A model generated the notes under the pieces. That model made no database searches. It was not told the DNA's origin and was given only the letters and a program-made list of their open reading frames with translations. Made by a program: the position numbers and the translations under genes. A DNA stretch of 41,756 nt from an uncultured Collinsella sp. GTDB taxonomy: Bacteria > Actinomycetota > Coriobacteriia > Coriobacteriales > Coriobacteriaceae. Each line of letters starts with the position of its first letter. Position 1 is the stretch's first letter. Location of the stretch: assembly GCA_902494555.1 (NCBI GenBank), contig CABUTR010000014.1, forward strand, positions 1 through 41,756, in the 5' to 3' direction. Shown here piece after piece: positions 15,701 through 25,178 of the stretch.

Positions 15701-16537
15701 CTACTCACTCCCCTTCTCGTCGTTGGTGACGGGAATAAAGCCCGCCTCGCGAATCTGCTTGTCCATCTTTTCGGACGTCACGTAGTCGATGTAATCCTGC
15801 GCCTGCTGCGAAGGAGCACCCTTCACAAAGAAGTAAAGGTCGCGCGAGATGGGATAGCCGCCGCTCGCGACCGTCTTCTCGGACGCCTCAACATGATTGA
15901 CCGAGACGGCCCTGACCGAGGTCTTGGCGTTGAGGCTATCGACGAAGCCCAGCGAAATGTAGCCAATGGCACCGCGCGAACGAGATACCACGTCGCGCAC
16001 CTGGCCCGTGCCCGAAAGAACGGCCGAGCGGCGATCGAACGGCGTGCCGTCCATCACGATGGTACGGAAGGCCTCACGCGTGCCGGACGCCTCATCTCGG
16101 TTGATAACCTGAATCCTCAGGTCCTCGCCACCGACTTCTTTCCAGTTGGTGATCTTGCCGGCGTAAATATCGCGGAGCTGCTCGGTCGAGAGGTTATCGA
16201 CCGGGTTATCGTCGTTCACGATGACCGCGATACCGTCGTGGGCAATGACGATGGGAGTCAGGCCCAGATCCTGTTCGTCGGCATTGAGTCCACGGGAGGA
16301 GCTGGCGATATCGGCCGTGCCGGCGCTGACGGCCTCGATGCCAGCAGAAGAACCCAAACCGGAAACGAGCACGTCGATGCCGGTCTCCTCCTTAAAGCCC
16401 TCGGCCGCAATCTCGGCGATAGGAAGGCAGGTCGTGGAGCCAGCGACGGTAATGGAAGAGGTAGAAGATCCCGAAGAACAGGCGCACAGCGTAAGCGTAA
16501 GCACAGCGGCGCTCAGGACCGATACGATCTTTCTCAT
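15701..16537 (-). CDS. pstS: Phosphate-binding lipoprotein PstS
   Basis: A 278-residue periplasmic-type binding protein anchored as a lipoprotein. The signal peptide MRKIVSVLSAAVLTL ends in the lipobox LCAC, with Cys20 as the lipid-bearing residue. The phosphate-binding motifs are AGSTTCLPIAE near the start, a SSRGLN segment and NRDEASGTREAF in the middle. Its ATG overlaps the pgeF stop (ATGA, 16537-16534), a typical coupling. It starts the transport part of pgeF-pstSCAB-phoU. Confidence 0.95.
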   Translation of the reverse strand: MRKIVSVLSAAVLTLTLCACSSGSSTSSITVAGSTTCLPIAEIAAEGFKEETGIDVLVSGLGSSAGIEAVSAGTADIASSSRGLNADEQDLGLTPIVIAHDGIAVIVNDDNPVDNLSTEQLRDIYAGKITNWKEVGGEDLRIQVINRDEASGTREAFRTIVMDGTPFDRRSAVLSGTGQVRDVVSRSRGAIGYISLGFVDSLNAKTSVRAVSVNHVEASEKTVASGGYPISRDLYFFVKGAPSQQAQDYIDYVTSEKMDKQIREAGFIPVTNDEKGSE

Positions 16538-17334
16538 AGCATCACGCCGATCGCAGCATGGCGCCCACAGGTGCCGCCCTCGTTACGGTAGGAATAAAAG
16601 CGGTCGTTCTGACGCACGGTCGAAAGCTGGGTATCCACGATATTATCCGCGTCGACACCGACATCTACCAGCGCCTCGCGAATGGCAGCGGAAAGATCGA
16701 GCATGCGAGAGGTACTCGCATCGATGCAAGAGAACTCGGCGGCAAAGCGATCCATGAGTTCCTGGGATACCTCATATTCGTCACCCAAGATATGGGGGCC
16801 GATATAGGCGGAAACGCCGCTCGCATCGCAACCGGCAGCATCGCAAAGCGCCTGGCACGCCTTGGCGGAAATGCGTGCAATCGTGCCCTTCCAACCGGAG
16901 TGCACCACGGCAAATCCGCCAGGGGCCACCAGCACCACGGGAACGCAGTCGGCAAAGCAGAGCAGCACGGGTACGTTATGCGCCGTACAGACGATGGCAT
17001 CGCAGCCCTCGGCAATCTGCTCGCGGACGTCCTCAAGGTCATCGGCGCCGTTCGAGGTCACCGCAACGATATGGTCACCATGGACCTGATTGGGAACGAG
17101 CAGGTTGTGCTCGCACTCGGCGGCACCCATAGCCTCGAGCGCGCGACGACGATTTTCTTGAACAGCAAAGGGATCATCGCCAACATGCGAGCCCAAGTTG
17201 AGTGAGGAGTACGCATCTTCGGAAACACCACCGGCGCGCTCGGTGAAGGCAAAGCGAACATCGGATGTCGCGCCTTCCACCAACGTAACTCCATCATGGT
17301 CGACACGCGAAACTTTGTCCGCACGTGCTGCCAT
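16534..17334 (-). CDS. pgeF: PgeF/YfiH multicopper-type laccase-domain protein
   Basis: A 266-residue protein of the YfiH/DUF152 family. Members remove wrongly incorporated L-Ser from UDP-MurNAc peptides or act as purine nucleoside enzymes (LACC1 type); the activity here is not shown. The zinc/active-site triad is visible: His85 in NQVHGDH, Cys130 in CFADCVPV and His145 in VVHSGWKGT. ATG 17334 follows TTAGGAGG with 7 bases between. It is downstream of ftsZ, as in most actinobacteria, but its 3' end overlaps pstS by 4 bases. A PHO-box-like repeat lies upstream. Confidence 0.92.
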   Translation of the reverse strand: MAARADKVSRVDHDGVTLVEGATSDVRFAFTERAGGVSEDAYSSLNLGSHVGDDPFAVQENRRRALEAMGAAECEHNLLVPNQVHGDHIVAVTSNGADDLEDVREQIAEGCDAIVCTAHNVPVLLCFADCVPVVLVAPGGFAVVHSGWKGTIARISAKACQALCDAAGCDASGVSAYIGPHILGDEYEVSQELMDRFAAEFSCIDASTSRMLDLSAAIREALVDVGVDADNIVDTQLSTVRQNDRFYSYRNEGGTCGRHAAIGVML

Positions 17335-17439
17335 ACTAAAGCCTCCTAATAACACAAGTACCGCGGCATCGCCGCTACAGCCAGCGTTTATACGGCTGTC
17401 ATACTTCTCTAAAAGGATACCTGCTGCGCTGGAGGCAAT

Positions 17440-17457
17440 CGTAAAGGGAACGTAAAG
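17440..17457 (-). promoter_or_regulatory. Candidate PHO box upstream of pgeF-pst
   Basis: On the minus strand CTTTACG is repeated exactly with a period of 11 bases: CTTTACG, TTCC, CTTTACG (17457-17440). Seven-base direct repeats with 4-base spacers are the architecture of binding sites for PhoB/PhoP-type response regulators. It lies about 105 bases upstream of the pgeF start and just downstream of the ftsZ terminator, where a phosphate-starvation promoter would be expected. The -10 is not clear. Confidence 0.6.
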
Positions 17458-17486
17458 AGATTGGAGGTTCTAGTTTACAAAGTCGA

Positions 17487-17518
17487 AATAAAAAGGGCGC
17501 GTCCATACGGACACGCCC
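17487..17518 (-). terminator. Terminator after ftsZ
   Basis: On the minus strand GGGCGTGTCC (17518-17509), loop GTAT and GGACGCGCCC (17504-17495) are followed by five T and then ATTT. It lies 27 bases past the ftsZ stop and separates the dcw transcript from pgeF-pst. Confidence 0.92.
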
Positions 17519-17544
17519 CTGTGCACAACAATGCAAAGAACGAC

Positions 17545-18699
17545 TTAGAAGCTGCCGCGCTTCAGGAAGTCGGGAAGCTCGAACTGATCGTTGCCGAAGT
17601 TAGGAAGCTCGGTGCCACCGACGTTGCGGGTCGGAGCGGCCTGAGCCGGGCTGGTGGCCGGAGCGGTGCGCTGCGGCTCAGCGGAGGCAGCGGCCTTGCT
17701 CTGAGACTGCTGAGCAGCAAAGAGCTCGTCCTGACGGTTGACGTTGGAGTCGGAGAAGCCCGTAGCGATGACGGTGATACGCACCTGATCGCCCAGGGAC
17801 TCGTCGACAACGGTACCGAAGATGATGTTGGCCTCGGGGTCGACGGCGTTGGCGACAACGTCGGCGGCGTCGCTGATCTCCTGGATGCCCAGGTCCTTGG
17901 AACCGGCGATGGAGAGCAGCACGCGTGTGGCACCATCGATGGAGCTCTCGAGCAGCGGGCTGGAGATGGCCTGCTGGGCAGCGTCGACGGCACGGGTGTC
18001 CCCAGAAGAGGTACCGATACCCATCATGGCGGTACCGGCCTGCTTCATGATGGTCTTAACATCGGCGAAGTCCAGGTTGATGATACCGGGGACGGTGATG
18101 AGGTCGGTGATGCCCTGGGTGCCCTGGGAAAGGACGCCATCGGCAATCGCGAAGGCCTCGAGCATGGTGGTCTTCTTCTCGGCGATGTCGAGCAGCTTAT
18201 CGTTAGGGATGACGATCATGGTATCGACGCAATCGGAGAGGGTCTTAATGCCCTCCTCGGCGCTCTTCTTGCGCTTGCGGCCCTCGAAGGTGAAGGGCTT
18301 GGTCACGACGGCGACGGTCAGCGCACCGACCTCGTTCATCGCGATATCGGCAACGATGGGAGCAGCGCCGGTACCGGTGCCACCGCCCTCGCCGCAGGTG
18401 ATGAACACCATGTCGGCACCAGCGAGCGCCTCGGCAATGTCGTCGCGGGACTCATCGGCAGCCTTGCGGCCAACCTCGGGGTTGGCGCCGGCGCCCAGGC
18501 CGCGGGTAAGGTCGGTGCCGATGTGCACCTTGATATCGGCATCAGAGATCGCGAGTGCCTGAGCATCGGTGTTGATGGCAACAAACTCGACGCCGCGGAT
18601 GCCCTCTTCGATCATTCGATTGACCGCGTTGGTACCGCCGCCGCCGACGCCGACCACCTTAATGACGGCAAGGTAGTTGTTGATCTCTGTCTCGTGCAT
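17545..18699 (-). CDS. ftsZ: FtsZ, tubulin-like division ring GTPase
   Basis: A 384-residue FtsZ. ATG 18699 (MHETEINNYLAVIKVVGV) is chosen because GGAGG lies 6 bases before it; the frame is open to 18729. The GTP-binding motif is GEGGGTGTGAAP (103-114), with the glutamate typical of actinobacteria. The T7-loop region and the tubulin-type C-domain follow. A disordered Ala/Gln/Ser/Pro linker (about 325-370) leads to the conserved tail FELPDFLKRGSF, which binds SepF and other partners. ftsA is absent and sepF is present further down, so SepF is the likely membrane anchor. A strong terminator follows. Confidence 0.98.
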   Translation of the reverse strand: MHETEINNYLAVIKVVGVGGGGTNAVNRMIEEGIRGVEFVAINTDAQALAISDADIKVHIGTDLTRGLGAGANPEVGRKAADESRDDIAEALAGADMVFITCGEGGGTGTGAAPIVADIAMNEVGALTVAVVTKPFTFEGRKRKKSAEEGIKTLSDCVDTMIVIPNDKLLDIAEKKTTMLEAFAIADGVLSQGTQGITDLITVPGIINLDFADVKTIMKQAGTAMMGIGTSSGDTRAVDAAQQAISSPLLESSIDGATRVLLSIAGSKDLGIQEISDAADVVANAVDPEANIIFGTVVDESLGDQVRITVIATGFSDSNVNRQDELFAAQQSQSKAAASAEPQRTAPATSPAQAAPTRNVGGTELPNFGNDQFELPDFLKRGSF

Positions 18700-18898
18700 G
18701 TCGGTCCTCCGAACAAAGGTTATAGCCATAGCATGGGTCGACCCCTGCGCACATTAACCTTCAGGTTGAAAGTAAATGCAAAGGTAAACCGTATTATGGT
18801 TGCACATTATGAACGTATCAGTCAAATAATTGACCGTGAAAACCAAACAAACCAGATAAACGGCGTGGTATGGCCCCTCAACAAAGCATCAACCAGCG

Positions 18899-20155
18899 CT
18901 ACGAGGTCGGAGCATTCCTAAATGTGTAGTTGCCCGGAGAGCGCACATTGATATACGTTACGCCCTCTACCTGCGAAAGCAACTTGGTGACTACGCGCTC
19001 CTTCTTGACGATATCGTTCGAATCGCCCAGCGACACCTCAATGCCGTTATTGAGGTTTGCCGAGACGGCTTCGACCGAAGGCGTGGAAATATCCTTGACT
19101 TGTCCCAAGAACTCGCTCGAAAAACCACGCACATAATCCAAGCCAGCCTTAACGGCCTTGGAGCTCACCGCCTGGCCGGAAACCGGAGCGACATCCGCCG
19201 AGACATCAGTCAACAACACAGCGCCATAATGCTTAGCGAGCGCCAGCGCGGCATCGATTCCGGTCAGGGTATTTGAGCCCTGCCCCGTCGTGATGACGTT
19301 GCCCTGGTCATCCACTTCGACCGACGTCGACAGCGGGGCGATCCAGGTGTCATCATCGCCGATGGCCCAGGCAAGGTCATCGGAGCTGATATAGGCAATT
19401 GCGATGACCTTGCGCTCCATCGGCGTAATAATGAGCGTATGCGGGAACTGACGCTGGACATCCACGCCCGAGACCCACGGGTTCTGCTTGAGGTCCTCGG
19501 TAATCTGGCCGGGATCGACGTTAAAAAGCGACGTTCCCTCGGGCAAATCGATCAGCTGGATAGCATCGTGCTTCGTCACATGCTCGCTGCCTTGAATCTG
19601 AATATCAGTGGCGGTAAACAATCCAGAGTTGATCACCACGATGGCAACGACGACGAGCACGGCCAAGACGGCCAGAACGCCGCCCACGATTTTGCCTTTG
19701 CCTGAAACGACAGAAGCGGCGTCTGATGTTTTGTTTGCCATCGCCCCAAGTGAAGACAACGGGTTGACGCCTTTTTTACCCGAAGGCTTCTTGGCGGTAG
19801 CCGGCACCGATGTCAGCGAGCGCGGTTTCGATGCGCCCAGTGTGCGACCTGGACGCGCCGCTTTAGTTCCCGTCGAGGGCTTAGGAGTTGCCATGGGGCG
19901 GGCAGGCTTGGCGCCCATAACAGGCTTTGACGTCACCGAGGGACGCGAGGACTTTTTTGCGGCCGGACGATTACCGAGCTGCGAGCCGACGACCGGACGA
20001 CCGGTCTGTCGAGCATGCCCGACAGACTTAGAGTGCGCGACGGCATTGCGTTGAGGTTTGGCAGGCGCGCCGGAACGCCCTCCGGCGCGGCGGAAGGTGG
20101 GTTTCGATGCTCTAGAAGCCGAGGAATTTAACTTCCGGTCTGAGCTCGATGCCAT
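18899..20155 (-). CDS. ftsQ: FtsQ/DivIB division protein
   Basis: A 418-residue bitopic division protein. Residues 1-150 are a long disordered cytoplasmic region very rich in Lys, Arg, Ser, Pro and Gly (SKPVMGAKPARPMATPKPST). The membrane segment is at about 157-176. The POTRA domain is at about 180-250 (ITTLD-like ITPMERKVIAIAY follows it), and the FtsQ domain reaches the end. Its ATG lies 44 bases inside murB in another frame, with AGGGAGG before it, so translation is coupled. With FtsL and FtsB-like partners it activates FtsWI. The 200 bases between it and ftsZ hold no gene. Confidence 0.92.
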   Translation of the reverse strand: MASSSDRKLNSSASRASKPTFRRAGGRSGAPAKPQRNAVAHSKSVGHARQTGRPVVGSQLGNRPAAKKSSRPSVTSKPVMGAKPARPMATPKPSTGTKAARPGRTLGASKPRSLTSVPATAKKPSGKKGVNPLSSLGAMANKTSDAASVVSGKGKIVGGVLAVLAVLVVVAIVVINSGLFTATDIQIQGSEHVTKHDAIQLIDLPEGTSLFNVDPGQITEDLKQNPWVSGVDVQRQFPHTLIITPMERKVIAIAYISSDDLAWAIGDDDTWIAPLSTSVEVDDQGNVITTGQGSNTLTGIDAALALAKHYGAVLLTDVSADVAPVSGQAVSSKAVKAGLDYVRGFSSEFLGQVKDISTPSVEAVSANLNNGIEVSLGDSNDIVKKERVVTKLLSQVEGVTYINVRSPGNYTFRNAPTS

Positions 20156-21023
20156 ACGCCTCCCTCACCTTTCCGTGCACATGTCTGATAACCGCGGCAA
20201 CGTCATCGGCCGAGGCAGTTCCGTTATTAACGATAAAATTAGCGTGAACGGGCGAAACTTCCGCGCCGCCAATCGAAAAACCCTTTAATCCACAATCCTC
20301 GATAAGCTTGCCCACGCTCGCATCGGGCGGATTGCGAAAGACCGACCCGCAGGATGCGCGACCCATGGGCTGCGTACGCTTACGCCTCGTCAGGTACCGT
20401 TCCATGCGCTCGCGGATGTCGGCCTTGGGCGCCGATTTAAGCTTGAGCACGCACTCGAGGATGATCTCATTGCGGGGAAGGCTACATTCGCGGTAGCCCC
20501 AAGTGATCTCGGACCCCGCATAATGCTTGATACCGGATGCCGGGTCAAACGTTACGACATCCTCAACCAGCGAGCCAATCCACTCGGTCCGTGTGCCGGC
20601 ATTCATAGATATCGCACCGCCGACCGAGCCAGGGATGCCAACGGCAAACTCAAGGCCCGAGAGGCTACGCGACAGGGCATCGTTAACCAGGCGCGCAAAC
20701 ATCACGCCCGCACCGACCGTCAGCGTACAGCCGTCATCGGCAACAACCGTGCGCTGAAACTCACGTCCGAGCGAAATGACGGCACCGCGATAACCGCCAT
20801 CGGCAACCAGCAGATTGGAGCCCTTGCCGATGATGACCCACGGCACCTGCTCGCGATCGAGCACCGCCACGGCGCGGCGGAGGGCATGATAGCTATGGCA
20901 CGTCACAAAGAGGTCGGCCTTGCCGCCGATACGATAGCTCGTATGACGCGCAAGGCGCTCGTCCTCGATCACATCCGTGTCGATCATGCCCGAGAGCGCC
21001 ATGACGGCGTTAAACAGACCCAT
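20112..21023 (-). CDS. murB: UDP-N-acetylenolpyruvoylglucosamine reductase MurB
   Basis: A 303-residue flavoenzyme that reduces enolpyruvyl-UDP-GlcNAc to UDP-MurNAc with NADPH. FAD-domain signs are HTSYRIGGKADLF, VIIGKGSNLLVADGG, GLEFAVGIPGSVGGAISMNA and the catalytic serine region ASCGSVFRNP. The compact C-terminus with SFGSV-type serine (SCGSV) places it in type II (Gram-positive) MurB. It follows murC after 5 bases, and its 3' end overlaps ftsQ by 44 bases. Confidence 0.96.
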   Translation of the reverse strand: MGLFNAVMALSGMIDTDVIEDERLARHTSYRIGGKADLFVTCHSYHALRRAVAVLDREQVPWVIIGKGSNLLVADGGYRGAVISLGREFQRTVVADDGCTLTVGAGVMFARLVNDALSRSLSGLEFAVGIPGSVGGAISMNAGTRTEWIGSLVEDVVTFDPASGIKHYAGSEITWGYRECSLPRNEIILECVLKLKSAPKADIRERMERYLTRRKRTQPMGRASCGSVFRNPPDASVGKLIEDCGLKGFSIGGAEVSPVHANFIVNNGTASADDVAAVIRHVHGKVREAYGIELRPEVKFLGF

Positions 21024-21028
21024 TAGAC

Positions 21029-22447
21029 TTAAGCGTCTTTCTTAGCAGTCAGATACTCGATAAACTCGGGACCGACGGTCGTAACGTCACCGGCACCCAT
21101 GGTGAGCAGCAGGTCGCCCTCGCCCACCATCTGCTCGAGCTCCTGATTGAGCTCAAGACGGCTGGAGCAATACACGACCTCTTTGCCAGGATGCTTGGCG
21201 CGCACGGTATCGGCGAGCATCTTAGAGGTGACACCCGGAATGGGCATCTCGCCAGCCGAGAACACATCAATCAGCAGCAGTTTATCGGCATTGGCAAATG
21301 CATCGGCAAAGTCGTCGCACAGGGCCTGCAGGCGCGAATAGCGGTGCGGCTGGAACACGACGTCGACGTGCTTGTAGCCCAGCGACGAAGCAGCAGCAAG
21401 CGTCGCCTTGATCTCGGTGGGGTGATGGCCGTAATCATCGACCACGGTGATGCCATCGATATCGCCCACGTGGGTAAAGCGACGGCGGACGCCCTCAAAG
21501 CTCGAGAGCGCCTTGGCGGCGGCGTCGATGTCAAGGCCCAGGACATGGGCGACGGTGAGCACCGCCGTGGCGTTGAGCATGTTGTGGCGACCGGGATTGC
21601 TCTTGATCTCCACAGCATGCTCAGTGCCGTCCTCAAAGCGAACGATAAAGTCACTCTGGATGCCCTTGACATCCGGGTGCATGCAGACGATGTCGTTGCT
21701 CTCGGCAAAGCCGTAGGAAAGCACGTGACGGCCCGTCGACTTGGCGAGCTCGACCAGATGCGGGTCCTCGCCGCACACGATGACGGTGCCGTCCTCGCCC
21801 ACCAGGCTCATGAATTTGGCGAAAGTCGCCTCGATCTCCTCGATACCCGAGTAGTGATCGAGGTGGTCGGCCTCGACGTTGGTCACAATGACTACGTTGG
21901 GGGTCAGGAACAGGAAGGAACTGTCGGACTCGTCGGCCTCGGCGACAAAGTAGTCGCCCGAGCCGTTCTTGCCGTTCGTGTCATAGCCCTCGACGATGCC
22001 ACCGATCAAGAAGCTCGGATCCAGACCCATGCGGTCGAGCATGGTGGCGCACATCGAAGACGTGGTGGTCTTGCCATGCGTGCCGGCAACAGCGACCGTG
22101 GTGTAGCCGTGGCCCAAGGCAGAGAGCATCTTGGCACGGGGCCACACGGGAATGCCCAGCTCGCGAGCGCGCACGAGTTCAGGATTGGACTCCGGAATAG
22201 CGGTGGAGACAACAACCACGTCGGGCTTGACCTCGTCAATCGTGGCGGCCTCATGGCCCACATGCACCTTCACACCAGCGCGGGTAAGCTGGCGGATATA
22301 GCGTGACGTCTTAAGGTCGGAGCCGGTAACGGCATAACCGCGCTCGTGCAGAACGAGGGCGATGCCGCTCATGCCGGCGCCGCCGATACCGATAAAGTGG
22401 GCGCTCTTAAACTCGGGCGCGGAGGTTGCAGTCTGGGAATCAGCCAT
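21029..22447 (-). CDS. murC: UDP-N-acetylmuramate-L-alanine ligase MurC
   Basis: A 472-residue ATP-dependent ligase adding L-Ala to UDP-MurNAc. The Rossmann loop is HFIGIGGAGMSGIA (17-30), the ATP loop is GTHGKTTT (122-129), and later motifs include EADESDSSF and DDYGHHPTE. ATG 22447 is chosen over a GTG at 22474, because AAGGAG lies 11 bases upstream of the ATG. It stands between murG and murB. Confidence 0.96.
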   Translation of the reverse strand: MADSQTATSAPEFKSAHFIGIGGAGMSGIALVLHERGYAVTGSDLKTSRYIRQLTRAGVKVHVGHEAATIDEVKPDVVVVSTAIPESNPELVRARELGIPVWPRAKMLSALGHGYTTVAVAGTHGKTTTSSMCATMLDRMGLDPSFLIGGIVEGYDTNGKNGSGDYFVAEADESDSSFLFLTPNVVIVTNVEADHLDHYSGIEEIEATFAKFMSLVGEDGTVIVCGEDPHLVELAKSTGRHVLSYGFAESNDIVCMHPDVKGIQSDFIVRFEDGTEHAVEIKSNPGRHNMLNATAVLTVAHVLGLDIDAAAKALSSFEGVRRRFTHVGDIDGITVVDDYGHHPTEIKATLAAASSLGYKHVDVVFQPHRYSRLQALCDDFADAFANADKLLLIDVFSAGEMPIPGVTSKMLADTVRAKHPGKEVVYCSSRLELNQELEQMVGEGDLLLTMGAGDVTTVGPEFIEYLTAKKDA

Positions 22448-22544
22448 GTGCTCGTGTACTCCTTGCGTAAACACTGCCTGTAACCCGTTAACTGTACCGC
22501 ACCTACCGCATCAGCGCGAGGGCGACCGACGATATCCCGTCTAA

Positions 22545-23660
22545 CTAACGCAAACCCTCTACCGCATCGGCCAGAAGAGCGGCGGCCCTGTCCTGAGCCA
22601 GACCACGCGCCGCCTGTCGCATGGTGTCGCGCGCCGCCGCGTTATCGACCAGGTGCAACAGCTCATCAGCAAAGGCAGAACCGTCGATATCGGCATCGGC
22701 GCAGAGCACGCCGGCCCCGGCGTCGACCAGATACCGGGCATTGGTGGTTTGGTGGTCGGCCGTCGCATGCGGATACGGCACGAGCACCGAGGGCACGGCG
22801 AGCGCAGCGATCTCGGCCACGCTCGATGCGCCCGAACGCGAGAGCACCAAATCGGCAGCAGCCAGCATATCGCCCATGTTGTCGATGTAAGGCTGGACGC
22901 GGTAACGCTTCGCCTCCTCGGGCGTCAGCGCCAAAGCGCGCTCGGTCTCCTCAAAGCCGTCGGCACCCGTCGAATGCAACACATAGAGGTTCTTGCGTGA
23001 AAGCAGCTCGTTTTTGAGCGAGACCACGCGCTCGTTGAGGTGCTGGGCGCCAAGTGAACCGCCAAAGACGAGTAGCAGCGTAGCGTCCTCGGGAACGCCA
23101 AGTGCCTTGCGGCCGCGAGCGCGATCGCCCTCGATTACCGAGCGACGTACGGGGTTGCCGGTCATGAGCACGTGGTCAGGGTCACCTTCGCGCTCAAAGA
23201 CCGAACGCGCTGCCGGCACCGAGATGCACACGCGGGCAGCGTGGGAGTTCATCATCTTGTTGGCCAGGCCCGGAACAGAGTTCTGCTCATGCAGCAGATA
23301 CGGAACGCCTGCGCCCTTGCACCACCCCAGCAGCGGAACCTCGACATAGGCACCAAAACCGACGGCAGCATCGGGCTTGCCGACCTTTGAGAAATGACTG
23401 GCGAGCGCACGCTTGGCCTTGTTGACACGCCACAGCGAGGTCAGCGCCGTCCAAGGACGGGAGCGGTCGAAGCCCGTGACCGTAATGGGCACAAAATCAA
23501 ACCCAGCCTCGGGGACCAGACGACCCTCGAGCTTGCGCGACTGGCCCACGAACACAACGTGGTGGCCACGATCACGCAGCTCTTCGGCCAAGGCGAGTGC
23601 GGGGTTGATGTGCCCTGCCGTGCCGCCGGCTGCAATAGCAACGGTCATTTTATCGGTCAT
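22545..23660 (-). CDS. murG: MurG, lipid II-forming N-acetylglucosaminyltransferase
   Basis: A 371-residue GT-B glycosyltransferase that adds GlcNAc to lipid I at the inner membrane face. Signs are IAAGGTAGHINPALALAEEL near the start, LLHEQNSVPGLANK in the middle and the UDP-GlcNAc site LVLSRSGASSVAEIAAL. ATG 23660 follows GAAGGGA and lies inside the end of ftsW (overlap of 11 bases). An earlier start at 23678 in frame has no better ribosome site. Confidence 0.96.
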   Translation of the reverse strand: MTDKMTVAIAAGGTAGHINPALALAEELRDRGHHVVFVGQSRKLEGRLVPEAGFDFVPITVTGFDRSRPWTALTSLWRVNKAKRALASHFSKVGKPDAAVGFGAYVEVPLLGWCKGAGVPYLLHEQNSVPGLANKMMNSHAARVCISVPAARSVFEREGDPDHVLMTGNPVRRSVIEGDRARGRKALGVPEDATLLLVFGGSLGAQHLNERVVSLKNELLSRKNLYVLHSTGADGFEETERALALTPEEAKRYRVQPYIDNMGDMLAAADLVLSRSGASSVAEIAALAVPSVLVPYPHATADHQTTNARYLVDAGAGVLCADADIDGSAFADELLHLVDNAAARDTMRQAARGLAQDRAAALLADAVEGLR

Positions 23661-25170
23661 GGTAGTCCCTTCGTACACGCGGTCCCTGGTCGTCGGTACG
23701 CAGACGCGCCGACGGGTCCGAGTTCAAATCGATTCGATTATATCCGCCGCCCGCATTGCGAGGAGTGGAGCGCTGAGGACGACCTTGCGGCGCCGTTCGC
23801 TGACGCGGGCGGGCTGCCGGCTCAGTCGCAGAGCCATCCAGGACGGTAAAACCGTTACGCGAAGATCGCTCGCCGCGCACGTGGGGCACGCCGGCGGTAC
23901 TCTCATCCATAACGGCAAAGCTCTCACGGCGGCGGTCATACTCATCGCGGCGGGCGCTCTCGTACGAAACGCGCAGGATCAACCCGGCAAGCATGAGCGA
24001 CACAATAATCGACGAACCGCCGTAGCTAATAAACGGCAACGGTTTGCCCGTCATGGGAAACACGTTGAGGATGCCCAGCGCGTTAATCAAAAACTGCACC
24101 GCGAGAATGACCGCGGAGCCAGACGCCATGAGCGCGCCCCGACGATCGGTCGCCTGCTCGGCAATGCGAAACGCCGAGTAGATCAGCATCGCAAACACCA
24201 AGAAGAACAGCACGGTTCCGACAAAACCGACTTCCTCGCCAATGATGGCCAAGATGTAGTCGTTGTGTGCCTCGGGCAGATACGAGTACTTCATGGTTGA
24301 GTTGCCGATGCCACGGCCGAACAGACCGCCCGAGGCAAAGGCCATGATGGCAAGCGTGGCCTGATAGCCGTCACCATACTCGTCGGCCCAAGGGTTCAAG
24401 GCAACCTGAATACGCACCATACGGTACGGCTCTGCGACAAGCGCAATCACGATCACGAGAATGCCGAAGATTAGCACGCCGATGATAAATCTGGGGTCGA
24501 GACCCGCAAACAACGCCATGCACATGAGGGTCAACAGGATGATCAGGACAGTACCGAAATCGGGCTGGATAAAGATCAGAAAGAGCGAAATGCCCAGGTA
24601 GATGCCCATCTTGCGAAGGAATTCGTTGATGTTGCCACCGGGCGAAAAAAAGCGATCAAGCATGATGGCCGAATACGCAATGGCAAATGGCTTTAAAAAC
24701 TCGGAAGGCTGGAACTGAATGCCGGCGATGTTGAGCCAGCGCGTGGCGCCACGGCTGCCGCTGCCCACCAAGAACACCAGAAGCAGTAGCCCCATCATGC
24801 CTATGAGGAAGATCCTGAGCACATCCTCCCCAAACCAGCTGTCCGGCAAAAAGCGCACGATGGCAATCAACGCCAGAACACCGACCACGGCAAACGCGGC
24901 CTGTCGACCCAGAAAAAACGTCGCCGAGCCATTCTCGTGCAGCGCCTCGACCGAAGACGCCGAGTACACCATCAGCAGGCCAAAGCATACCAAGGTAAAC
25001 AAGCAGGCCATGAATATCAAACGGGGGCGCATGATACGGGCGGGAACGCCGGCAATATAGCGTTCGCTAAACGACTGCCCGCCGCGGCCGGAACGCGATG
25101 TGCTGCGACGTGAGGAAGCACGGTCCGAGTCGGGCCTCCTCATACCTTGTCGGGGGCTCTCCTCTCTCAC
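23650..25170 (-). CDS. ftsW: FtsW, septal peptidoglycan glycosyltransferase (SEDS family)
   Basis: A 506-residue SEDS polymerase working with FtsI at the septum. The first 45 residues are a basic Arg/Ser-rich cytoplasmic stretch. About ten membrane segments cover 50-395, and the SEDS motif is FPMTGKPLPFISYGGSSIIV. A disordered tail of about 100 residues (QRTAPQGRPQRSTPRNAG) follows, as in other actinobacterial FtsW. The start is GTG 25170 (AGGGG before it); ATG 25143 is possible. The 3' end overlaps murG. Confidence 0.95.
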   Translation of the reverse strand: MREESPRQGMRRPDSDRASSRRSTSRSGRGGQSFSERYIAGVPARIMRPRLIFMACLFTLVCFGLLMVYSASSVEALHENGSATFFLGRQAAFAVVGVLALIAIVRFLPDSWFGEDVLRIFLIGMMGLLLLVFLVGSGSRGATRWLNIAGIQFQPSEFLKPFAIAYSAIMLDRFFSPGGNINEFLRKMGIYLGISLFLIFIQPDFGTVLIILLTLMCMALFAGLDPRFIIGVLIFGILVIVIALVAEPYRMVRIQVALNPWADEYGDGYQATLAIMAFASGGLFGRGIGNSTMKYSYLPEAHNDYILAIIGEEVGFVGTVLFFLVFAMLIYSAFRIAEQATDRRGALMASGSAVILAVQFLINALGILNVFPMTGKPLPFISYGGSSIIVSLMLAGLILRVSYESARRDEYDRRRESFAVMDESTAGVPHVRGERSSRNGFTVLDGSATEPAARPRQRTAPQGRPQRSTPRNAGGGYNRIDLNSDPSARLRTDDQGPRVRRDYHDR

Positions 25171-25178
25171 CGCAACCC

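Noticed and set aside
17396..17402. CTGTCAT as an E. coli-type PHO box half-site
   Set aside because: It is single, lies on the plus strand opposite to the pst direction and lacks the second repeat; the CTTTACG pair is the better candidate.
17461..18921. Long plus-strand open frame of 486 codons opposite ftsZ
   Set aside because: It is the mirror of the ftsZ reading frame in GC-rich DNA; the Gly/Asp/Val-rich product is typical of such shadows.
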